Assembly: GCF_002245215.1 (NCBI RefSeq)
Contig: NZ_NPMR01000002.1
Coordinates: 971,557 to 1,035,556, forward strand
Direction of reading: 5' to 3'
Source of the DNA: Microbacterium sp. Yaish 1
Lineage (GTDB): Bacteria; Actinomycetota; Actinomycetes; Actinomycetales; Microbacteriaceae
Length of the DNA: 64,000 nt
Made by a program: the position numbers and the translations under genes. The notes under the pieces were generated by a model. It worked only from the letters and a program-made list of their open reading frames with translations. It had not been told where the DNA came from and did not search any database. Numbering within the stretch: the stretch's first letter is position 1; the number at the start of each line of letters is the position of its first letter. Shown here one piece after another: positions 16,963-25,467 of the stretch.

Positions 16963-17976
16963 ATGAGCGAGCTCTCCCTCCCCGTTCTCGACTTCTCTCA
17001 GCTCGACGGCGACGCCGACGACATCGCGCGCTTCCGCGACGAGCTGCGCGCCGCGACGCACGACGTCGGCTTCTTCTACCTCACCGGCACCGGCATCCCC
17101 GCGGGTCTCGAGGACCGCCTGCACCGTGTCGCGCGGGAGTTCTTCGCTCTCCCCGAGGCCGACAAACTCGCGATCGAGAACGTCAACAGCCCGCACTTCC
17201 GCGGCTACACGCGCGTGGGCGGCGAGCTCACCCAGGGCAGGGTCGACTGGCGCGAGCAGATCGACATCGGGCCCGAACGGCCCGAGGTGACGGATCCCGA
17301 AGCCCCCGACTACGCGCGCCTCATCGGGCCGAACCTCTGGCCCGCGGCGCAGCCCGAACTGCGTGAGGTCGCCGACGCCTGGGTCGCCCACCTCTCGGAC
17401 GTCGCGCGGCGCCTGCTCCGCGCCTGGGCCGAGGCCCTCGGCGCGCCCGCGACGTACTTCGACGACCACTTCGGCGAACCCCAGACGCTGCTGAAGATCG
17501 TCCGGTATCCGGGCAAGGACGACCCGACGCCGCAGCAGGGCGTCGGGGCGCACAAGGACTCGGGCGCCTTGACGCTGCTGTGGGTCGAGCCCGGGAAGGG
17601 CGGCCTGCAGGTGCAGCGCAACGGCGAATGGGTCGACGCTCCGCCGGTGCCGGGAGCCTTCGTCGTCAACATCGGCGAACTGCTCGAGTACGCGACCGAC
17701 GGCTATCTCATCGCGACGAACCACCGCGTCGTGTCGCCGCGCTACCCCGACGACCGCATCTCGGTGCCGTTCTTCTTCAACCCCGCCCTCGACGCCCGAT
17801 TCCCGCTCATCGACCTGCCCGCCGAACTCGCCGCCGAGGCGAGAGGCGTCACGAAGGACCCGAGCAACCCCATCCACGGGGTGCACGGCGAGAACGCACT
17901 GAAGTCGCGCCTGCGGGCCCACCCCGACGTCGCCGAGCGCTGGCACGCCGACCTGCTCGCCGCGGCTCGCCACTGA
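16963..17976 (+). CDS. Isopenicillin N synthase-family Fe(II) dioxygenase
   Basis: This 337-residue non-haem iron enzyme has a double-stranded beta-helix fold. The iron ligands are visible as His197 and Asp199 in HKDSGALTLL and His254 in NHRVVSP. Arg265 and Ser267 in RISVPFF bind the 2-oxoglutarate carboxylate. The N-terminal LPVLDFSQL is typical of the family. It should oxidise a small molecule, using 2-oxoglutarate and oxygen; the substrate is unknown. A TAACCT hexamer (16951-16956), which includes the upstream stop codon, stands six bases before the ATG, so this gene probably has its own leaderless promoter. Confidence 0.9.
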   Translation: MSELSLPVLDFSQLDGDADDIARFRDELRAATHDVGFFYLTGTGIPAGLEDRLHRVAREFFALPEADKLAIENVNSPHFRGYTRVGGELTQGRVDWREQIDIGPERPEVTDPEAPDYARLIGPNLWPAAQPELREVADAWVAHLSDVARRLLRAWAEALGAPATYFDDHFGEPQTLLKIVRYPGKDDPTPQQGVGAHKDSGALTLLWVEPGKGGLQVQRNGEWVDAPPVPGAFVVNIGELLEYATDGYLIATNHRVVSPRYPDDRISVPFFFNPALDARFPLIDLPAELAAEARGVTKDPSNPIHGVHGENALKSRLRAHPDVAERWHADLLAAARH

Positions 17977-17984
17977 CCGCCGGC

Positions 17985-18058
17985 CGCCGAGAACGCACCC
18001 TCGTGCCGAGCGCGCACCATCCGGGGTGCGTGCTCGCGGCGAGGGTGCGTTCTCGGCG
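17985..18058. repeat. Nested inverted repeat, copy B (convergent intergenic element)
   Basis: Perfect 19-base outer arms (17985-18003 and 18040-18058), beginning with the same CGCCGAGAACGCACC as copy A at 10981, enclose an inner 12-base stem (CGAGCGCGCACC at 18007-18018 with GGTGCGTGCTCG at 18025-18036, one G-U pair). It lies between the convergent dioxygenase and rpsO genes. Confidence 0.8.
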
Positions 18059-18095
18059 TGCTCGGGCGTGCTCGGGCGTCGTCGGCCGAGAAAGC

Positions 18096-18127
18096 CGAAG
18101 GCCGCCCCACACCTGGGACGGCCTTCG
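18096..18127 (-). terminator. rpsO terminator hairpin
   Basis: CGAAGGCCG at 18096-18104 pairs with CGGCCTTCG at 18119-18127, extended by CCCA/TGGG after one mismatch. It follows the rpsO stop by about 40 bases. Confidence 0.75.
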
Positions 18128-18166
18128 CAAGAATGTTTTGCGCGATTGTGCGCGGGGTCGCTCTCC

Positions 18167-18436
18167 TTAGCGGCGGAGACCGAGGCGCTCGATCAGCGTA
18201 CGGTAACGCTGGATGTCGAGCTCCTGGAGGTAGCCGAGCAGTCGACGGCGCTGACCGACGAGCAGGAAGAGCCCACGGCGCGAGTGGTGGTCGTGCTTGT
18301 GGGTCTTGAGGTGCTCGGTGAGGTCCTTGATACGCTGCGACATGAGCGCGACCTGCACCTCGGGGGATCCGGTGTCACCGGGGTGCGTCGCGTACTCTTC
18401 GATGATCGCCTTCTTGACGTCTGCTTCGAGTGCCAT
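18167..18436 (-). CDS. rpsO: 30S ribosomal protein S15
   Basis: This 89-residue protein is the primary 16S rRNA-binding protein that nucleates the central domain of the 30S subunit. It shows the conserved blocks [30 protein letters not shown] and RRRLLGYLQ. The ATG at 18436 follows a GGAAGGGG ribosome site. It is transcribed toward pnp as usual, but pnp is 12.9 kb away rather than adjacent, with a terminator and many genes between. Candidate promoter elements (TTGCCG and TAAAGA, 16-base spacing) lie 50-90 bases upstream on this strand. Confidence 0.97.
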   Translation of the reverse strand: MALEADVKKAIIEEYATHPGDTGSPEVQVALMSQRIKDLTEHLKTHKHDHHSRRGLFLLVGQRRRLLGYLQELDIQRYRTLIERLGLRR

Positions 18437-18554
18437 AGATGGGATCCCCTTCCTTCTCATTGCGCGGCGCTCGTCACCCGATGTGCGAGCTCTCTTTATC
18501 CGCGGCCGATCGAACGGCAACCGCTCTACTGTACCAGTCATCTAGGCTCGTCTG

Positions 18555-19859
18555 ATGCGCCTGCGTCGGGATCACCTCATCGACCTGCGGCCGTTGACCA
18601 CCTCCCCGGCCTTCGCGCGCATGTGGGTCGGGTCGACCCTCGCCGGGCTCGGCGGGCAGCTGACGATCGTCGCGATCATGCTCCACATGTACGACCTGAC
18701 GGCGTCGACGTTCGCCGTCGCGATGATCGCGGTCGCCGGACTCGTGCCGATGATCATCGCCGGCCTCTACGGAGGCATGCTCGCCGACGCGTTCGACCGG
18801 CGGCGGGTCGCCATCATCGCGGCATCCGTGACGTTCGTCTCGACGGCGGTCCTGATGGTGCTCACGTGGAGCGGCGGCGAGACGGTCGCGTGGCTGTACG
18901 CCATCGCGGTCGTGAACTCCGCGGCCAACTCCGTCGTGATGGCCGCGCGTCAGGCGATCGTGCCGCGCCTGATCCCCCGCGAGCTGCTGCCCGCGGCCTC
19001 GGCGCTCGGGGGCATCACGATGGGCATCATGGTCTCGGTCGGGCCCGCCGCCGCCGGACTGCTCGTGGCCTTCACCGGGTACGGCTGGACCTACACGATC
19101 GACCTCGTGCTGATGAGCGCCCTCTTCCTCGGGCTCTGGTCGCTGCCCAGCATCCGTCCCGAGGGCACCGTCGTGCGCCCGGGGCTGCGCTCGCTCGCGG
19201 ACGGCTGGCGCTTCATCAAGCAGGCCAAGAACATCCGGCTGCAGTTCATCCTCGACATCATCGCGATGACCTTCGGCCAGCCCACCGCGCTCTTCCCGGC
19301 GATCGGCGCCGTCCTCCTCGGCGGCGGTGCGATCACGACGGGGCTGCTGACGGCCGCCATCGCCGTCGGGGCGTTCTTCTCGAGCCTCTTCTCGGGTCCG
19401 ATCGCCCGCTATCCCTTGCACGGCCGTGGCATCGAGAGGGCGATCATCGCCTACGGCGTCACGATGGCCCTGTTCGGCGGCGTGCTGCTCGCGGGGTCGT
19501 TCGGTGCGCTCTCCCCCGGGACCGTGGGCGAGGAGTCCGCGAACGTCGCCCTCATCGCCCTCGCGGCCCTCGCGCTGGCCGGGTCCGGCGCTGCCGACAA
19601 CGTCAGCTCGATCTACCGGAACACGATGGTGCAGGCCGCCGTCCCGGATGCGATCCGGGGCCGCCTGCAGGGCCTGTTCATCGTCGTCGTGGCGGGCGGT
19701 CCGCGTCTGGGCGCGCTGTACGCCGGCACGCTCGCGACGGTCACGGCGCTGTGGTTCCCGCCGCTGCTCGGCGGGTTCATCATCGTCGGGCTGGTGGCGC
19801 TGCTCGTGCGCCTCGCCCCCGCGTTCCGCGCCTACGACGCGACACACCCGACGCCCTGA
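18555..19859 (+). CDS. MFS transporter (exporter-like)
   Basis: This 434-residue, 12-helix major facilitator protein shows the motif-A-like loop GGMLADAFDRRRV after the second helix (about 75-88). The remaining architecture resembles the EntS-like exporter branch (DUF894-type), with an N-terminal AFARMWVGSTLAGLGGQL. Drug, siderophore or metabolite export is likely, but the substrate cannot be read from the sequence. TAGGCT (18543-18548) lies six bases before the ATG, so the transcript is probably leaderless. It is divergent from rpsO and convergent with yceI, with a strong terminator after it. Confidence 0.85.
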   Translation: MRLRRDHLIDLRPLTTSPAFARMWVGSTLAGLGGQLTIVAIMLHMYDLTASTFAVAMIAVAGLVPMIIAGLYGGMLADAFDRRRVAIIAASVTFVSTAVLMVLTWSGGETVAWLYAIAVVNSAANSVVMAARQAIVPRLIPRELLPAASALGGITMGIMVSVGPAAAGLLVAFTGYGWTYTIDLVLMSALFLGLWSLPSIRPEGTVVRPGLRSLADGWRFIKQAKNIRLQFILDIIAMTFGQPTALFPAIGAVLLGGGAITTGLLTAAIAVGAFFSSLFSGPIARYPLHGRGIERAIIAYGVTMALFGGVLLAGSFGALSPGTVGEESANVALIALAALALAGSGAADNVSSIYRNTMVQAAVPDAIRGRLQGLFIVVVAGGPRLGALYAGTLATVTALWFPPLLGGFIIVGLVALLVRLAPAFRAYDATHPTP

Positions 19860-19885
19860 GCCGGCCGAACCGGGCCGATGACACG

Positions 19886-19919
19886 ACGAGGGGCGGATGC
19901 CGCAGCATCCGCCCCTCGT
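19886..19919. terminator. Bidirectional terminator between the MFS gene and the YceI gene
   Basis: Perfect 15-base arms ACGAGGGGCGGATGC (19886-19900) and GCATCCGCCCCTCGT (19905-19919) have a CGCA loop, set between two convergent genes. Confidence 0.85.
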
Positions 19920-19933
19920 GGTTATCCGGGCGA

Positions 19934-20488
19934 TCAGGCCTGGATGGAGCCCTGCAGGTCGAGCTCGATCGTGACGTCCTTGCCGACGAGCACGCCGCCG
20001 GTCTCGAGTGCGGCGTTCCAGGTGAGGCCGAACTCCTCGCGGTTGATGACGGTCTTCGCGGTCGCGCCGGCCTTGTAGTTGCCCCACGGGTCGGTACCGA
20101 AGCCGCCGAACTCGACCTCGAAGGTCACCGGCTTGGTGACGTCCTTGATGGTGAGGTCGCCGTCGACGAGGAAGTCGCCGCCCTGCTGACGCACGCCGGT
20201 CGAGACGAACGTGATGTTCGGGTAGTTCTCGACGTCGAAGAAGTCGGCGCTGCGCAGGTGGTTGTCGCGCCCCTCGTCCTTCGTGTTGATCGAGGCGACG
20301 TCGACCTTGGCGTCGAGCGTCAGCTCGAGCGGGTTCTCGGGGGCGACGATGGTCGCCTCGGCGACGGCGAAGGTGCCGCGCACCTTCGAGATCATCATGT
20401 GGCGGACGCTGAAGCCCACCTCGCTGTGGGAGGCGTCGAGCACCCAGGTGCCAGACTTGTAACCGGGGATGTCGGTGGTCGTGGTCAT
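19934..20488 (-). CDS. YceI family protein
   Basis: This 184-residue protein is an all-beta lipocalin-like barrel that binds polyisoprenoid or other hydrophobic ligands. Conserved features are WVLDASHSEVGFSVRHMMI near the N-terminus, VRGTF and FGLTWNAALETGGVLVG near the end. There is no signal peptide, so it is cytoplasmic here. Family members are often linked to isoprenoid quinones, and some respond to stress. AAGGACGATC is a plausible ribosome site. A GGGAAT-N18-GTTG promoter lies 50-78 bases upstream, placing the gene with three other redox genes in this window that carry the same element. Confidence 0.93.
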   Translation of the reverse strand: MTTTTDIPGYKSGTWVLDASHSEVGFSVRHMMISKVRGTFAVAEATIVAPENPLELTLDAKVDVASINTKDEGRDNHLRSADFFDVENYPNITFVSTGVRQQGGDFLVDGDLTIKDVTKPVTFEVEFGGFGTDPWGNYKAGATAKTVINREEFGLTWNAALETGGVLVGKDVTIELDLQGSIQA

Positions 20489-20538
20489 GATCGTCCTTCG
20501 TCGTAGGGGTCCGGGAGGGGTCCGGCGTACAGGGGCGG

Positions 20539-20566
20539 CAACGCGACCCTCGCACAGCCTATTCCC
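20539..20566 (-). promoter_or_regulatory. SigR/SigH-like ECF promoter of the YceI gene
   Basis: On the minus strand, GGGAAT (20566-20561), an 18-base spacer and GTTG (20542-20539) match the SigR/SigH consensus exactly in sequence and spacing. The -35 is embedded in CGCGGGAAT, also found upstream of the CE1758 operon and at 62042-62050. A TAGGCT that could serve a vegetative sigma factor overlaps the region. Confidence 0.6.
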
Positions 20567-20596
20567 GCGAATGTAAATTTCCGGTGGCCGGATGAC

Positions 20597-20633
20597 GACG
20601 GGCGGATGCCGCGTCGCGCAGCATCCGCCCGTC
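20597..20633 (-). terminator. Terminator downstream of the FKBP gene
   Basis: Thirteen-base arms GACGGGCGGATGC (20597-20609) and GCATCCGCCCGTC (20621-20633) lie just past the stop codon of the FKBP-type isomerase. Confidence 0.78.
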
Positions 20634-20650
20634 GAGAGGTGTTCGCCCGG

Positions 20651-21019
20651 TCAGCCGACCGCGAGCAGGTCGATGATGAAGATCAGGGTCTTGCCGCCGA
20701 GGAAGTGGCCGCCGGCGGGGCCGTAAGCGAGGTGCGGCGGGATCACGAGCTCGCGGCGTCCGCCGACCTTCATGCCCGGGATGCCGTCCTGCCAGCCCTG
20801 GATGAGGCCGCGGAGCGGGAACTGGATGCTCTCCCCGCGGTTCCACGACGAGTCGAACTCCTCGCCGGAGGTGTACTCGACGCCGACGTAGTGGACGGTG
20901 ACGGTGTCGCCGGGCTTGGCCTCGGCGCCGTCGCCGACGATCAGGTCGCGAACGACGAGGTCATCGGGCGCGGGGCCCTCGGGGGCGTCGATCTCGGGCT
21001 TGGTGCGGTCGTCAGTCAT
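20651..21019 (-). CDS. FKBP-type peptidyl-prolyl cis-trans isomerase
   Basis: This 122-residue protein is essentially one FKBP domain. Motifs are TVTVHYVGVEY, FDSSWNRGESIQFPL, VIQGW-like LIQGWQDGIPGMKVGGRREL and LAYGPAGG. Such enzymes rotate prolyl bonds to help proteins fold. There is no export signal, so it acts in the cytoplasm. The ATG at 21019 gives MTDDRTKPE and normal family length; an ATG at 21028 is also in frame. It is a single gene with its own terminator. Confidence 0.93.
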   Translation of the reverse strand: MTDDRTKPEIDAPEGPAPDDLVVRDLIVGDGAEAKPGDTVTVHYVGVEYTSGEEFDSSWNRGESIQFPLRGLIQGWQDGIPGMKVGGRRELVIPPHLAYGPAGGHFLGGKTLIFIIDLLAVG

Positions 21020-21121
21020 GGTGTCCATCCAACCCGAGGGCGCGGGCCGGTGCAACGCGGCGCCCACCCGAGCGCACCTCTTGACGCGACGCGGCGGCGG
21101 GAGGATCATGAGGGCAGGCCA

Positions 21122-21172
21122 ACTCAGCGCCCGGGAGACATGCAGGCATCGCCGCAGCACCGGGCGCTGAGT
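21122..21172. terminator. Inverted repeat between the PrsW and FKBP genes
   Basis: Thirteen-base perfect arms ACTCAGCGCCCGG (21122-21134) and CCGGGCGCTGAGT (21160-21172) lie 50 bases past the PrsW stop codon on the minus strand. The position fits a terminator. The 25-base loop is long, so another regulatory role is possible. Confidence 0.55.
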
Positions 21173-21221
21173 CTTTCACCGGGCTGGGTCTTTTATCGGG
21201 CGGTACCGTCCCGGAGGCGCG

Positions 21222-22391
21222 TCACGGGCGCAACAGCGTCTGGCGCAGGCGCGTGGCCCGGGCGAGGTGCTCGCGCTCGTCGGCGAGGGCCTCATCGTCG
21301 CGGCCGGTCAGCGCTCGCTGGCGCGCCGCAGCCAGACGTGTGGCCTCGGCTATGAACGCCCGCATCGTCTCGCTGCGGTCGCCGGGAAGCGTCCGCGCCC
21401 AGGCGAGAGCGCGCCGCCGGCCTCCCCCGGTGGCGAGCAGATCGACTTCGACGGGGGTGAACCATCCCGCCGCGGCGTAGTCGTCGAGGCGCTCGCGCGT
21501 GAGCCGCGCCTCCTCGCGGCGCAGCAGCAGCACACCGAGCACGAACCCGATGAACAGGGGCACCTGCAGCGTGACGTAGAGAGCGAAGAAGTCGGCGAAG
21601 GCGGCCGAGCCGTTCCAGAGCGCGTGGAGGAGGATCGCGACGGCGAGGCCCGTCGCCCAGGGCCCGAAGACGGCGCCGCCGCGCGCGCCGCGGCGCACCG
21701 CGAGTCCGACCGCGAAGCCGGTGGCGGCCGTGAACATGACGTGGGCGAAGGGCGAGAGGATGCCGCGCAGCACGAAGGTCACCGACACCTGCGCGAGGCC
21801 GCCGGTGATGAGGCTGTCGGCGAAGTAGAGGATGTTCTCGGTGAAGGCGAAGCCGGCACCGATCATGGCGCCGTAGACCACGCCGTCGACGGGGCCGTCG
21901 AAGTACCGGCGCCCGATGCGGAGCATGAGGAGGATGCCGACGCCCTTCGCGATCTCCTCCACGATCGGCGCCTGCACGACGCTCCCCATCGCCTGCGCGA
22001 TCGGGTCGCGTGCGGGACCCGCCACGATCGTCACCAGCAGGTCCACCCCCAGCGCGATGACCACCGAGGCGACGGCTCCCCACCCGAGGGCGAGCCACAG
22101 CAGCCGCGGCGGCTCGGGCTCCCACCGATCGACGAGGCGGACCGCCCAGAGCACGCCGAGCAGCGGAAGCAGGGCCAGCACCGCACCCACGATCGCCGCG
22201 AACCACCCCAGGAAGGAGACGAGGTAGGCGACGAGTCCGAGCAGCAGCAGCACGAGAACGGCACCCACCCAGAGCGCGGCCCACCCGCCGGGGCGTGCCC
22301 GTACCGGCACGATGGGCGGCGAGGTCGGCGCGGCCGGGATGGGACCGGGGTGGCCGGGTTGCGGCTGCGAGAGAGGCGACGGGAACGACAC
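21222..22391 (-). CDS. PrsW-family intramembrane metalloprotease
   Basis: This 389-residue membrane protein has a proline-rich N-terminus and about eight helices. The protease motifs are intact: Glu145-Glu146 in PIVEEIAKG, Glu185 in FAFTENILY, His217 in FAHVMF and His256 in HALWNG. In Bacillus, PrsW starts the cleavage of an anti-sigma factor; the target here is unknown. The cytoplasmic tail after about residue 300 is charged. The start is GTG at 22391, with TAGGGT six bases before it (22398-22403), so the message is probably leaderless. The adjacent TAXI/kinase operon ends just upstream and is a separate unit. Confidence 0.92.
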   Translation of the reverse strand: MSFPSPLSQPQPGHPGPIPAAPTSPPIVPVRARPGGWAALWVGAVLVLLLLGLVAYLVSFLGWFAAIVGAVLALLPLLGVLWAVRLVDRWEPEPPRLLWLALGWGAVASVVIALGVDLLVTIVAGPARDPIAQAMGSVVQAPIVEEIAKGVGILLMLRIGRRYFDGPVDGVVYGAMIGAGFAFTENILYFADSLITGGLAQVSVTFVLRGILSPFAHVMFTAATGFAVGLAVRRGARGGAVFGPWATGLAVAILLHALWNGSAAFADFFALYVTLQVPLFIGFVLGVLLLRREEARLTRERLDDYAAAGWFTPVEVDLLATGGGRRRALAWARTLPGDRSETMRAFIAEATRLAAARQRALTGRDDEALADEREHLARATRLRQTLLRP

Positions 22392-22448
22392 GCCCCCACC
22401 CTAGGGGGCGGGCGGGCTCGGAGAGCCCGCCGAGCTCGTGCGCGGCGC

Positions 22449-23387
22449 TCAGCCGTACCGGTCGCGATAGGCAGCGAGTGCATCCGGATGCAGGGCGATG
22501 GGGGCGGTGTCGATGAGCGACGACTCGGTGAGGTATTGCACGCCGAGGGTGCCCGGCGGCACGAGCCGCGGGGCCTCGTCGAGCAGTACGTCCACGAGGC
22601 GTCGCACCGCGTCGGAGTCGACCTCGGGTCGGACGAGGAGGAGGTTGGGGATGCCGACGGTCGTGACATCCCGTTGGCCGGGGTAGACGCCGGCGGTGAT
22701 CTCGGCCGTTCGATAGAATTCCGGCCAGGTCCGCCGCAGGTCCTCCGCCGGCGCCGAGAGATCGAGCAGACGGACACCGGAGCGCGGAGGATGATCCACG
22801 AGCTCGGGGATCGGCACTCCTCCCGAGAAGAACACCGCGTCGAGCTCTCGGGCCTCGAGCGCGTCGAGGGCGGACCGCAACGGCAGCTGCCGCGCACTGG
22901 CTGCTCCCCCGTGGGCCGTGACGGCGTCGAGCATCCGGCGCGCGGCCAGCGTCGCTCCCGATCCCGGTGCCCCCACTGAGACGGCGCATCCCGACAGGTC
23001 GGCGGCGACAGCCAGATCGGAGTCGGAGCGGACGAGGCATTGGAGATAGTTCTGATAGACGCGGCCGACAGCCAGCAGGTCCCCCGCCCGCTCCGCGGCG
23101 AGGTCGGCGAGGCAGAGCCCGAGATCGGCTCGAGCCGCACGAAGCAATGCGACGTTGGCGTCGCTCCCTTCGGTCTCGACGACCGTCAGCCCGCCGGGCC
23201 CGCGAGCCACGACGCGATCGCGGAGATTCTCGGCGAACTGCAGGTACGTGCCGCCGCGCTCGCCGCTCGCGAGACGCAGCGGGGAGTCCGCGTCCGTCGG
23301 CCCGCAGCCGGTCATGGCCGTGAGCGCGAGAGCTCCTCCCCCGAGCCCGAGCCCCAAGCCGAGAAGCTCGCGCCGCGTCAGCTCCAC
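22449..23387 (-). CDS. TAXI-family solute-binding lipoprotein (no TRAP permease nearby)
   Basis: This 312-residue exported protein has the start TRRELLGLGLG, which resembles a twin-arginine signal, and a lipobox ending at Cys28 (AMTGC). The mature part matches the TAXI family of TRAP transporter binding proteins, with LASGERGGTYLQFAENL and later VYPGQRDVTTVGIPNLLLV. No TRAP permease gene (DctQ/DctM or fused) is in the window. Instead it is the last gene of an operon whose first two genes encode a response regulator and a histidine kinase; it overlaps the kinase gene by ten bases. It may present a ligand, probably a carboxylate, to that kinase. This role is inference from gene order. Confidence 0.87.
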   Translation of the reverse strand: MELTRRELLGLGLGLGGGALALTAMTGCGPTDADSPLRLASGERGGTYLQFAENLRDRVVARGPGGLTVVETEGSDANVALLRAARADLGLCLADLAAERAGDLLAVGRVYQNYLQCLVRSDSDLAVAADLSGCAVSVGAPGSGATLAARRMLDAVTAHGGAASARQLPLRSALDALEARELDAVFFSGGVPIPELVDHPPRSGVRLLDLSAPAEDLRRTWPEFYRTAEITAGVYPGQRDVTTVGIPNLLLVRPEVDSDAVRRLVDVLLDEAPRLVPPGTLGVQYLTESSLIDTAPIALHPDALAAYRDRYG

Positions 23388-24748
23388 GTCGACCCCGCGA
23401 GCGTGACGGTGACGACGAGGCCGCTCGGCTGCGCACGAGAGACCGAGACGGTGCCGCTGTTGGCGTGCACGATCGCGGCGAGCACGGCGTGCCCGAGCCC
23501 GGTGCCGGGCAGCGAGCGATGCGCCTCAGCGCGCCAGAACCGGGTTCCCAGACGCGCGAGGTCTTCGTCCGCCAGTCCGGGCCCGTCGTCGGCGACGCGT
23601 AGCACGGCGCGACCGTCTTCGGCCCACAGCGCGATGGCAGCGCGCGGCGAGGTGCCACCGTACTTCCGGACGTTCTCGAGGAGGATGAACGCGATGTCCT
23701 CGAGATCGCTCCGGCGGCACCCAACGAGCACCTCGCCCCGTGTCGTCGGGTCGATCCGGATGCCCTCGAGGTCACGCCGCTGACGGAAGAGCGCCGCGAG
23801 CGCGGCGGCCGAGGTGACGTGCTCGCCGACCGCGGCCTCGCCCTCGGGGCTGGCCCGCTGCTCGACCTCGGCGATCGCGAGCAGCCGGTCGAGGGTGGCG
23901 CTCAGCCGCTCCAGGTCTCCGTCCAGAGCCGTGATCGCCTCGGAGCCGGGGTCGTCGGCCAGCAGATCGTCGACGCGGTAGCGCATGGCCGTGAGCGGGT
24001 TCCGCAGCTGATGGGAGACGTCGGCGACGAGCCCGCGCTGACGCTGCAGCGCTTCCTCGCGCGCCTGCGTCATGCGGGCCACCGATCGGGAGAGCCGTTG
24101 GATCTCCGGCGGCCCCAGCGGTACCGCCGGCAGCACGCCGGTGTCGGCGGCACCCTCGGCGGCCGCCGCGTCGAGGATGCGGACCGGGCGGAGGACCCAG
24201 TCGGCGAAGCGCAGCGACAGCACGACCAGGACGCCGAGGAGCAGCAGCGCGGCACCCACCGCGATCAGCCATGACCGGGTCACGTCGGCGCGCGCGTCGG
24301 CCACGTCGACGACGAGCAGGGCCCCGCCCTGCGCGACCTCGGAGCCGCGACGCACGGGAGCGGCGATGGGCTGGGCGTCAGGCGACCACGGGAACACCAC
24401 CGGGAGGTCGTACTGCGGCAGATTGCGTTGCGCCGACAGCAGCATCCGATCGGCACCTTCCGGGTCGGGGACCTCGCCCACCGCGGCGACGGGGCGGCCC
24501 TCGCCGTCGACGACGAGGACGGGTTCGCCGTGCACGTCGAAGAATCGGTCGAGGTAGCGCTGTAACGTGACCGGCTCGTCGTCGCCGGTGGTCGTGGCGA
24601 CCGCGACGATCTCGTCGAGCGCGGCTCCCCGCTGCAGCAGAAGCGCCTGCGTGCGCGCGGACGCGAGCGCGCCGAGCAGCGGAACGAGCACGGCAACGAG
24701 ACTGACCCCTCCCAGCAGCAACAGCCCGATGAGCATCCGCGCCTTCAT
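23378..24748 (-). CDS. Sensor histidine kinase, TctE-like
   Basis: This 456-residue kinase has an N-terminal helix (about 5-27), an extracytoplasmic sensor region (about 30-158), a second helix (about 160-180) and a HAMP-like linker. The HisKA box VADVSHQLRNPLTAM carries His246, and the ATPase motifs are LLENVRKYG, DDGPGLADED and GTGLGHAVL. The architecture and the carboxylate-type neighbours resemble TctE. The ATG at 24748 overlaps the stop of the regulator gene (ATGA), and its own 3' end overlaps the TAXI gene, so all three should be made together. The extracytoplasmic part could contact the TAXI lipoprotein. Confidence 0.88.
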   Translation of the reverse strand: MKARMLIGLLLLGGVSLVAVLVPLLGALASARTQALLLQRGAALDEIVAVATTTGDDEPVTLQRYLDRFFDVHGEPVLVVDGEGRPVAAVGEVPDPEGADRMLLSAQRNLPQYDLPVVFPWSPDAQPIAAPVRRGSEVAQGGALLVVDVADARADVTRSWLIAVGAALLLLGVLVVLSLRFADWVLRPVRILDAAAAEGAADTGVLPAVPLGPPEIQRLSRSVARMTQAREEALQRQRGLVADVSHQLRNPLTAMRYRVDDLLADDPGSEAITALDGDLERLSATLDRLLAIAEVEQRASPEGEAAVGEHVTSAAALAALFRQRRDLEGIRIDPTTRGEVLVGCRRSDLEDIAFILLENVRKYGGTSPRAAIALWAEDGRAVLRVADDGPGLADEDLARLGTRFWRAEAHRSLPGTGLGHAVLAAIVHANSGTVSVSRAQPSGLVVTVTLAGSTWS

Positions 24749-25404
24749 GAACCCGTCTCGAGGCGGTAGCCGTACCCGCGGATCGTCGTGATGGTTGCGC
24801 CGGGAAGCTTCTGCCGCAGCGCCGTCAGGTGGACGTCGAACGATCGCGACGACGCAGCATACGCGTCGCCCCACACCACATCGAGGAGGCGATGACGGCT
24901 CACGGCACGGCCGGCGGATCGCGCGAGCTCGGCGAGCATCGCGAACTCCGTCGGGGTGAGATGCACGTCGCCCGTGTCGCTCGTCACGCGGTGGGCGTCG
25001 AGGTCGACGTCGATGCCCCCACCGATGCGCACCCGCTCGACGCGCGGGGCGTCGAGTCGACGGCGCGCGACGGCCTCGACGCGCGCGAGCAGCTCCGGGA
25101 TGCGGACGGGCTTCACGACGTAGTCGTCGGCCCCTGCTCGCAGGGCACGCACGGTGGACTCCTCATCACCGCGCGCGGTGACGACGATGAGCGGCACCTC
25201 GGTCATCCGTCGCAGCCGCCGGAGCGCCTCGATGCCGTCGAGATCCGGCAGCCCGAGATCGAGCAGCACGACGTCGTGGTCGTGATGGCGCAGCAGCAGG
25301 TCGCTCGCACGTGCGACACGGGTCGCGGCATGCGGCGACCGCCGCAGCGCCGCGAGGAGGGCCGCCGCGACCGAGTCGTCGTCCTCCACGATGAGCAAAC
25401 GCAT
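24745..25404 (-). CDS. OmpR/TctD-family response regulator
   Basis: This 219-residue regulator has a receiver domain with VEDDD near the start, phosphoacceptor Asp49 in VVLLDLGLPDLDG and Lys in YVVKPV. It is followed by a winged-helix DNA-binding domain (about 125-217) with LTPTEFAMLAEL and IRGYGYRLE. It is the first gene of the regulator-kinase-TAXI operon. TAACCT (25410-25415) stands five bases before the ATG, suggesting a leaderless start. The likely target is the divergent symporter gene, whose promoter region holds two GTAAAG repeats eleven bases apart. Confidence 0.9.
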   Translation of the reverse strand: MRLLIVEDDDSVAAALLAALRRSPHAATRVARASDLLLRHHDHDVVLLDLGLPDLDGIEALRRLRRMTEVPLIVVTARGDEESTVRALRAGADDYVVKPVRIPELLARVEAVARRRLDAPRVERVRIGGGIDVDLDAHRVTSDTGDVHLTPTEFAMLAELARSAGRAVSRHRLLDVVWGDAYAASSRSFDVHLTALRQKLPGATITTIRGYGYRLETGS

Positions 25405-25467
25405 ACTGCAGGTTACGACGGATCGGACGGTGCCCCTCGGGCGTCCGCGCGCGCCGGCGCCCCGACT

